A stretch of DNA of 13,490 nucleotides from 1-14-2-50-31-20 sp964617555 (GTDB lineage Bacteria > Bacteroidota > Ignavibacteria > Ignavibacteriales > Melioribacteraceae): positions 1-13,490 of the forward strand of contig CAZTYP010000125.1 of assembly GCA_964617555.1 (NCBI GenBank). Direction: 5' to 3'. Position 1 is the first letter of the stretch; every line of letters begins with the position of its first letter. Position numbers and translations under genes: made by a program. Below the pieces are notes generated by a model. The model saw only the letters and a list, made by a program, of their open reading frames with translations, was not told where the DNA came from and made no database searches. Below, piece by piece: positions 9,183 through 13,490 of this stretch.

Positions 9183-10814
9183 ATGCTCAACTACGTATGG
9201 CTAGGATTATTAATTCTTGGTATAGGAACCGCATTAACTACAGACATTATTGATCAATCCAATAATAGGTTTAAAAACGGAGAACCCCTCCCGATTGAAA
9301 TTATTTTTCAAGATTCGGTATCTGTTAGCAAAGGCGGAACTTTTAACGGAAAAATAAAAGTTTCGGCTAAAGATTATAATGAGTTTTACGGCACCTTTCG
9401 TAACAGCGATGTTATTGTTAATGCTAAAATTTCAGTTAACAAAAAGAATAATCAAATTGCCGTATATTTTAAGGTTGACGATAAAACACCGGAAATGTGG
9501 AAATACATGGCTAAAGTTGTGGGCAAAAAAGATGATTTATTAGGTAACTTTAAACTCCTGAAAATTAAAGACGGAAAAAGAATTGAAGGTAATTTGATTT
9601 TGGAAGAGATTGCTTTTACAAAGATGAAAGATGTTACCAATGCCGCTTTAGATTACGCCGGCACTGCCGTAAATATTGCCCTGGGCTTAATAGGAATTAT
9701 GGCGATGTGGCTGGGTGTAATGAAAGTTGCCGAAGAAGCAGGATTAATTAAAATTATTGCAAATGCGGTTAAGCCAATTACAAAATTCCTTTTCCCCGAT
9801 GTTCCCCCCGACCACCCGGCAATGGGCTCTATAATAATGAATATGGCTGCAAACATGTTGGGACTCGGAAATGCCGCAACACCTTTCGGATTAAAAGCAA
9901 TGGAAGAACTTCAAACATTAAACGATAAAAAAGATACTGCAACAAATGCAATGGTTACCTTTCTTGCGGTTAATACTGCCGGGTTAACATTAATTCCAGT
10001 TACAGCCATTGCGGTACGTGCGGCAGCCGGTAGCAGTAACCCCGCCGTAATTATCGGCACTTCAATTTTCGGGGCACTTTGTGCTACCACAGTCGGAATA
10101 ACAGCCGCAAAAGTGTTAGAAAAATTTCCAATCCCGAAAGGTGAATTTGGTAATTGGATAAAATCTTACAAAAAAGGTCTTTTGATTTTCGCTTCCGTAA
10201 TTCTGATTATTGCATTAATGTTTTCAACCGGAGCTTTTTCATTTGTTTTTTCGAAACTCACATTTTTAAATCCGGAATTTTTCAAAGGGATTATAAATAT
10301 TATCTCAATTCTTGCAATACCCGGCCTCATCTTTCTATTTATCGGATACGGAGCAATAAAAAAAGTAAAGGTTTACGAAACATTTGTTGAAGGAGCAAAA
10401 GAAGGTTTTGACGTAGCTGTTAGGATTATTCCTTACCTTGTGGCAATGCTTGTTGCAATTGGAATTTTCAGAGCAGGTGGCGGAATGAAAATTCTTGTAG
10501 CAATACTTGAACCTATAACCAATTTTATTGGAATGCCCGCAGAAGCACTGCCGATGGCAATTATGCGCCCTCTTTCCGGAAGCGGTTCTTTGGGAATTAT
10601 GGCGGAAATTATTGCCACTCACGGCCCCGATTCTTTTATCGGTATTCTTGTTTCAACTTTCTTTGGAAGTACCGAAACAACTTTTTATGTATTGGCTGTT
10701 TATTTCGGCTCCGTTAATATAAGAAAAACAAGGCATGCTTTGCCTGCAGGATTACTTGCCGATGTTGCCGGAATTCTTGGAGCCGTATTTATTGTTAAAC
10801 TGTTGTTCGGTTAA
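9183..10814 (+). CDS. SpmA-SpmB fusion membrane protein (nucleoside-recognition/Gate domains) with extra soluble domain
   Basis: This 543-residue integral membrane protein joins two Gate-type halves. The SpmA-like half (about 152-310) carries NMLGLGNAATPFGLKAM at 224-240. The SpmB-like half (about 400-543) carries RPLSGSGSLGIMAE at 462-475 and TFFGSTETTFYVLAVYFG at 492-509. Both are signatures of SpmA and SpmB, which are separate proteins in Bacillus; fused forms are usual in Bacteroidota, which do not sporulate. Related proteins are candidate transporters, and the substrate is unknown. It begins with one helix (about 4-20) and then a charged, beta-rich stretch of about 120 residues (28-148) before the first conserved helix, which I do not recall from typical homologues and which may face the periplasm. 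The start is supported by GAGGA four bases before the ATG. It stands alone between two gene-free regions. Confidence 0.88.
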   Translation: MLNYVWLGLLILGIGTALTTDIIDQSNNRFKNGEPLPIEIIFQDSVSVSKGGTFNGKIKVSAKDYNEFYGTFRNSDVIVNAKISVNKKNNQIAVYFKVDDKTPEMWKYMAKVVGKKDDLLGNFKLLKIKDGKRIEGNLILEEIAFTKMKDVTNAALDYAGTAVNIALGLIGIMAMWLGVMKVAEEAGLIKIIANAVKPITKFLFPDVPPDHPAMGSIIMNMAANMLGLGNAATPFGLKAMEELQTLNDKKDTATNAMVTFLAVNTAGLTLIPVTAIAVRAAAGSSNPAVIIGTSIFGALCATTVGITAAKVLEKFPIPKGEFGNWIKSYKKGLLIFASVILIIALMFSTGAFSFVFSKLTFLNPEFFKGIINIISILAIPGLIFLFIGYGAIKKVKVYETFVEGAKEGFDVAVRIIPYLVAMLVAIGIFRAGGGMKILVAILEPITNFIGMPAEALPMAIMRPLSGSGSLGIMAEIIATHGPDSFIGILVSTFFGSTETTFYVLAVYFGSVNIRKTRHALPAGLLADVAGILGAVFIVKLLFG

Positions 10815-10883
10815 TTTTCACTAAAAACATATAATAATTATTCCGAAATACTTAATAACCATTCATGCAACAATAATGCATAC

Positions 10884-10904
10884 ATGTGTTTTTTTGAGAC
10901 ACAT
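10884..10904 (+). terminator. Weak stem-loop downstream of the SpmAB-like gene
   Basis: ATGTGTTT and AGACACAT can pair over eight bases (one G-U pair) around a TTTTG loop, 70 bases past the stop codon of the SpmAB-like gene. The T-run lies inside the hairpin and not after it, so it is not a textbook intrinsic terminator; it could instead stabilise the 3' end of the message. A smaller inverted repeat, ATGCA-N7-TGCAT, lies just before it at 10865-10881. Confidence 0.25.
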
Positions 10905-10978
10905 CGTTTCACATTTTCAGTAACAATCGGAAATATTTTTCTTCCCAAGTAACTTTTACCCATTATTTCCCACAAAAA

Positions 10979-10992
10979 GGCGAAAATTCGCC
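10979..10992. repeat. Short inverted repeat GGCGA-AAAT-TCGCC
   Basis: A GC-rich five-base stem with a four-base loop stands out in an AT-only background, 165 bases before the GldL-like start. It may be a regulator site or a small hairpin. It is not followed by a T-tract, so termination is unlikely. Confidence 0.3.
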
Positions 10993-11005
10993 ATAATTTA
11001 TTTAT

Positions 11006-11026
11006 TAAATTTGGCATAAATTATGC
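11006..11026 (+). promoter_or_regulatory. Candidate promoter: overlapping TAnnTTTG and sigma-54-like elements
   Basis: TAAATTTG at 11006-11013 matches the Bacteroidota -7 consensus TAnnTTTG exactly, although no TTTG is found at the matching -33 position. Overlapping it, TGGCA at 11012-11016 and TGC at 11024-11026 have the spacing of a sigma-54 -24/-12 promoter (GG and GC separated by ten bases). The same bases form a perfect inverted repeat, GCATAA-A-TTATGC at 11014-11026, so a dimeric repressor site is a third reading. Only one of these can be right, and AT-rich DNA yields such matches by chance. Confidence 0.3.
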
Positions 11027-11048
11027 GGCGTTTTAACAATTATTTCGA

Positions 11049-11066
11049 CTGTGAGATAAATCACAG
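11049..11066. promoter_or_regulatory. CRP-family operator-like palindrome (or intrinsic terminator)
   Basis: CTGTGA-GATAAA-TCACAG is a perfect six-base inverted repeat containing the exact CRP core TGTGA-N6-TCACA. Its centre is 87-88 bases upstream of the TTG start of the GldL-like gene and about 49 bases upstream of a start site implied by TATTAT at 11095-11100, a distance compatible with an activator. The same sequence followed by CG and six T's (11069-11074) could also fold as a weak intrinsic terminator for upstream transcription. The exact CRP-type core makes an operator my first choice. Confidence 0.5.
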
Positions 11067-11133
11067 CGTTTTTTGATATATTAAAGATGTTTTGTATTAT
11101 TTAAGTTTAAAATAAACAAATTAATTAAAATTT

Positions 11134-11147
11134 GGAGGTGAAAATTG
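11134..11147 (+). promoter_or_regulatory. Strong Shine-Dalgarno (GGAGGTG) with TTG start codon
   Basis: GGAGG at 11134-11138 lies six bases before TTG at 11145-11147. There is no in-frame ATG before residue 17, and the codons after TTG give a plausible cytoplasmic N-terminus (NKKNNYG). The TTG is therefore the start, with the poor initiator offset by a near-perfect ribosome site. Confidence 0.85.
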
Positions 11148-11651
11148 AATAAAAAGAACAATTACGGACCAACCAGCAGTTTTGGCAAATACATGGCTTA
11201 CGATTTTATTCCGAAGCATGCGAACAAAGTTAACGGTTTAGTTTATCTAGGAGCATCAATACTTATTATTGTTGTAGGTATTAGAGGACTTGGGTCATTA
11301 GCGGGCAAGTTAACCGTGATTCCTAAATTTTTAATAGGACCAGATAGCAAAATTGATCCAACTTGGGTATTAGTTGCATTGCTAATAGAATTTACAATGT
11401 TGCTTTTACTTGGTTTTGTAACATTTTTCACTCCTTCCGAGGTATTACCACCTTCTCAGGAAAACAATGTGGGTACCGATGCTGCAAAACTAAAGGAAAG
11501 TTTAAGGGAACTTAAAGATGTTGCGGACGAAGAGATGAGAATGGTGGAAAACTACATTGAAAGATTTAACCAACTTTCAAAAAAAGTTGCACAAATTCAA
11601 TACACAAATCTCTCGGCTATTAATAAAATGAAAGAAACCATTCAGAAGTAA
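11145..11651 (+). CDS. gldL: Divergent GldL/PorL-like motor membrane protein
   Basis: GldL forms the pentameric membrane stator of the GldLM motor that uses the proton gradient to drive type IX secretion and gliding. This 168-residue protein has the same layout: helix 1 (about 30-49), helix 2 (about 73-96) and a C-terminal charged coiled coil (about 112-166), expected in the cytoplasm. The helix 1 segment VNGLVYLGASILIIVVG follows the GldL pattern (VMNMVYGLGA-VVIVGAL as I recall it). R47 occupies the place of the GldL lysine, while the conserved histidine after helix 1 is a glycine (G50). Helix 2 contains E82 in LLIEFTMLL, matching the essential proton-carrying glutamate of GldL (TEA-IF). The loop between helices is longer than in GldL. 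The start is TTG with a GGAGG site. The next gene starts 21 bases on. No gldK is adjacent. Homology is inferred from pattern; other MotA/ExbB-like stators are less likely given only two helices. Confidence 0.65.
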   Translation: MNKKNNYGPTSSFGKYMAYDFIPKHANKVNGLVYLGASILIIVVGIRGLGSLAGKLTVIPKFLIGPDSKIDPTWVLVALLIEFTMLLLLGFVTFFTPSEVLPPSQENNVGTDAAKLKESLRELKDVADEEMRMVENYIERFNQLSKKVAQIQYTNLSAINKMKETIQK

Positions 11652-11672
11652 AATTATAGAAGGAATATACTG

Positions 11673-12275
11673 ATGAAAAAGAATATGATTTACTTCGTAA
11701 TGTATTTGGTTCTGATTGTTGAGCTTCTTATTGTAATTACCGAAAGAGACGAACTTGAAGAAAAAGAAATTTTGATAAGAGATAAAATGCTCAATTCATT
11801 GGTGGAATCGTACAAACAACCGTTAGTGCTTTCCATTCCACAAAGATTTTCAGACCATAATTTAAAATCGAAGGACCCGTTGAATGTCGTTCTTACTCCT
11901 GCAGGATTAGTTTCTAAAGCGGAAAAAGAGAAGTTGAAATTTTTCATAAATCTTGATAAAAATTCGCGTACAAAACCAAACGGCTGGCCCCAAAACGGAA
12001 TTTCACTTACAGATTCCACAAACAATTTTAAAATTATTAAAGAGAACGGGAATGCCGTGTTTATTGCAAATTTCAAAAAAGCCGGCAACTATAAATTTAA
12101 TGCCTATTGCTCGGTTGAACGCCAATTCCCCGAATATCTTCCGGACTATTTGATGGACTCGTTATCCGTAAGAGTAGGTAAATTTAAAATTGCAAAAAGC
12201 GATACCGAAAAATTTGAAGTACGTGTTAAAACTTTAGGCGGTGTTAAAAAGAAACGTGCCGAAATTTCTTTCTAA
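11673..12275 (+). CDS. Short GldM-like single-helix membrane protein (motor partner)
   Basis: The 200-residue product starts with a transmembrane helix at about 5-22, MIYFVMYLVLIVELLIV, which closely resembles the GldM N-terminal helix (pattern MINLMYLVLIA-LA as I recall). Lysines 2 and 3 lie near the position of the arginine that precedes the GldM helix. E17 lies inside the helix, a site that is hydrophobic in GldM but comparable to the acidic residue of MotB and ExbD. A charged helical stretch (24-48) follows, then a beta-rich domain (about 68-185) likely in the periplasm, with a single cysteine (C146). It is far shorter than GldM (about 510 residues) and lacks the large helical D1 domain and most of the Ig-like domains. 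A GAAGGA ribosome site lies eight bases before the ATG. The gene is 21 bases after the gldL-like gene and 13 before the next. The assignment is inference from helix pattern and position. Confidence 0.55.
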   Translation: MKKNMIYFVMYLVLIVELLIVITERDELEEKEILIRDKMLNSLVESYKQPLVLSIPQRFSDHNLKSKDPLNVVLTPAGLVSKAEKEKLKFFINLDKNSRTKPNGWPQNGISLTDSTNNFKIIKENGNAVFIANFKKAGNYKFNAYCSVERQFPEYLPDYLMDSLSVRVGKFKIAKSDTEKFEVRVKTLGGVKKKRAEISF

Positions 12276-12288
12276 TTGAGATTATGAT

Positions 12289-13356
12289 ATGAAAAAAATA
12301 ATTCTAACAATATTAATTTTATTATCCGTGCAAGTTGTTGCACAAAAGAAAATTAAAATAACCGACACATTAAGTGTTGTTACTTTGGAAAAATTCAGTG
12401 TCCCTAAAGACAGGCAGATTGTTTTAACCAACATTAAGCAATCTACCATTACAGCTGAATTGCTAGACAATACATTTAAACCGATTTCAAAAATAAAAGA
12501 TATTTCACAAACCCCTTCACAAAAAGAGATTAAACAAAAAGCCAAAGGCGGACGCGGGGTGATGGTACAATATGTTGTTCATGCAATGATTGAAAATCCG
12601 GGTGAATATTATATAAAAATAAATATCAAATATCGCGACGAAAAAGGTAGCGGAGAAGCAACCGCTTATTATAAAGTTACTGTTTCATACCCCATTGTTA
12701 ACAACGAAATAAGCTTACGAGAAAACTATTTTTATTCCGAACAAGCTACAATGAGTTTTTCAACCGCAGATTTTTCCGACCCTAACGGATACTCGTACCA
12801 AATTATTGACTCGGATAATAATGTACTGCAAAAAGGGAACGAACCGATTGTTAACCTGAATGACGTAATGCGTAACATCGCCAATCTTGGAAAAACACTT
12901 ACCGTTAAAGGCTTTTATCACGGTAAACAATTTTACTATAAATACGACGGACAAGATTATCACAAATCGGAATGGAGTTTTAATCTCAACAAGCCAAATT
13001 TGGAGGAATTCGGCGATTGGAAAAAAGCAAACCCTGATGATAAAATTGCTATTAGTGCTTGGAATAAAAATGCAATGCGATTTTTATATACTTATACAGG
13101 AAGTACTCCTAACGGATTTGTGGTTGTTTACCCCGAAGTAAAAAATTTCAGATTTGTCGGAGACCCTGCAGAATTGTTTATACAACCCAAATTTTCCCGT
13201 GCAGGTAACTTCCTTTATGTTACCTTTAAACTCAATAATGATTTTTTATCTAAAATGGAAGATTGCTCCGAACAAGAGGTAAATATCAAAATTCAATTTA
13301 TTACACAATTCGGAGAAAAAGTTGAAAAAGAATATGACGGAATTATACTAAAATAA
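12289..13356 (+). CDS. Exported protein with Ig-like beta domains, probable periplasmic part of the GldLM-like system
   Basis: I do not recognise a family. The 355-residue product has a clear signal peptide (residues 1-18, hydrophobic 4-18, cleavage likely after VVA before QKK) and no lipobox cysteine or C-terminal anchor, so it should be soluble or bound to a partner outside the cytoplasmic membrane. The mature part is almost all beta: strand patterns such as NPGEYYIKINIKYRD (about 103-117) followed by EATAYYKVTVSYP, and a C-terminal strand set at about 275-355, look like immunoglobulin-type sandwiches. It begins 13 bases after the GldM-like gene, which has a similar AGNYKFNAY strand. The two products together (555 residues) are about as long as one GldM, so it may supply the periplasmic arm that is missing there. 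The ribosome site is weak (GAG). Function is inferred from position only. Confidence 0.7.
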   Translation: MKKIILTILILLSVQVVAQKKIKITDTLSVVTLEKFSVPKDRQIVLTNIKQSTITAELLDNTFKPISKIKDISQTPSQKEIKQKAKGGRGVMVQYVVHAMIENPGEYYIKINIKYRDEKGSGEATAYYKVTVSYPIVNNEISLRENYFYSEQATMSFSTADFSDPNGYSYQIIDSDNNVLQKGNEPIVNLNDVMRNIANLGKTLTVKGFYHGKQFYYKYDGQDYHKSEWSFNLNKPNLEEFGDWKKANPDDKIAISAWNKNAMRFLYTYTGSTPNGFVVVYPEVKNFRFVGDPAELFIQPKFSRAGNFLYVTFKLNNDFLSKMEDCSEQEVNIKIQFITQFGEKVEKEYDGIILK

Positions 13357-13376
13357 TAGGAATTTATTACTTGATT

Positions 13377-13490
13377 ATGAAAAACAAAAAAAACATACTG
13401 CTATTAACTTTACTGCTGATAATAAATTTACCTGTAATTTTTTACGGACAGCAGATTGATAACGAGATAAAAAAGATCTCGCTCAAATTA
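13377..13490 (+). CDS. Exported protein, N-terminal fragment (3' end beyond window)
   Basis: An open frame of 38 codons reaches the right edge. It begins MKNKKNILLLTLLLIIN and has a signal peptide with likely cleavage near FYG before QQID. It follows the 355-residue gene by 20 bases and is most probably its operon partner. AGGA at 13358-13361 is 15 bases before this ATG but nine bases before an in-frame TTG at 13371, so the true start may be the TTG, as in the first gene of this operon. In type IX secretion operons gldN follows gldM, but too little is visible here to name the product. Confidence 0.6.
   Translation, partial: MKNKKNILLLTLLLIINLPVIFYGQQIDNEIKKISLKL

Larger units (their letters stand above)
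10815..11144 (+). other. 330-base gene-free region before the GldL-like operon
   Basis: No coding sequence longer than a few dozen codons is convincing here. The region holds five inverted repeats within 202 bases: 10865-10881, 10884-10904, 10979-10992, 11014-11026 and 11049-11066. The last 80 bases before the next gene contain a T-run (11069-11074), a TATTAT hexamer at 11095-11100 and the GGAGG ribosome site. The layout suggests the 3' end of the preceding transcript followed by a regulated promoter for the rightward operon. The individual elements are listed separately. Confidence 0.6.

Noticed and set aside
10335..10622. Antisense frames of 95 and 61 codons within the SpmB-like half
   Set aside because: The plus-strand frame carries conserved SpmB motifs here; the antisense product is a histidine/cysteine/asparagine-rich shadow.
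11690..12088. Minus-strand open frame of 132 codons opposite the GldM-like gene
   Set aside because: It lies antisense within a gene with good ribosome site, tight operon spacing and a recognisable membrane helix; its product looks like translated antisense.
1..13490. CRISPR arrays, tRNA or rRNA genes, insertion sequences, phage or toxin-antitoxin genes
   Set aside because: I looked for spaced direct repeats, cloverleaf and CCA ends, terminal inverted repeats and transposase motifs and saw none.

Overview
The window is AT-rich bacterial DNA. It most resembles the Bacteroidota/Ignavibacteriota (FCB) group: a 1010-residue TPR protein paired with an envelope beta-barrel carrying a TonB-box-like segment, an SpmA-SpmB fusion in an apparent non-sporulator, a D-lactate dehydrogenase of the fused FAD/Fe-S type, and genes related to gldL/gldM, which are otherwise typical of that group. 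Several genes have clear Shine-Dalgarno sites (GAGGA, GGAGG, GGAG), which classical Bacteroidota often lack, so I lean towards an Ignavibacteria-like lineage. This assignment is inference.

Left part, minus strand (8980 down to 1): four genes in one direction with gaps of 26, 83 and 39 bases, probably one operon. In transcription order they are an M24 Xaa-Pro aminopeptidase, a 950-residue FAD plus iron-sulfur 2-hydroxyacid (probably D-lactate) dehydrogenase, a secreted 1010-residue TPR-repeat protein, and an outer-membrane barrel protein that runs off the left edge. The last two look like a functional envelope pair. The first two are metabolic.

Middle: a 202-base divergent promoter region (8981-9182), then a plus-strand gene for an SpmA-SpmB (nucleoside-recognition/Gate) membrane protein with an unusual soluble insertion near its N-terminus. 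It is followed by a 330-base gene-free stretch (10815-11144) rich in inverted repeats. One of these is a perfect CRP-type palindrome (TGTGA-N6-TCACA) about 80 bases before the next gene.

Right part, plus strand (11145 to the end): a tight cluster of at least four genes. The first has a TTG start and a perfect ribosome binding site and encodes a divergent GldL-like two-helix membrane protein. The second encodes a short single-helix membrane protein whose helix resembles that of GldM but carries a glutamate. The third and fourth are exported proteins. The third (355 residues) looks like beta-sandwich periplasmic domains, and the fourth is cut by the window edge. I interpret the cluster as a proton-driven GldLM-type motor in which the periplasmic arm is divided between two polypeptides, without a neighbouring gldK. 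This is the most novel element in the window.
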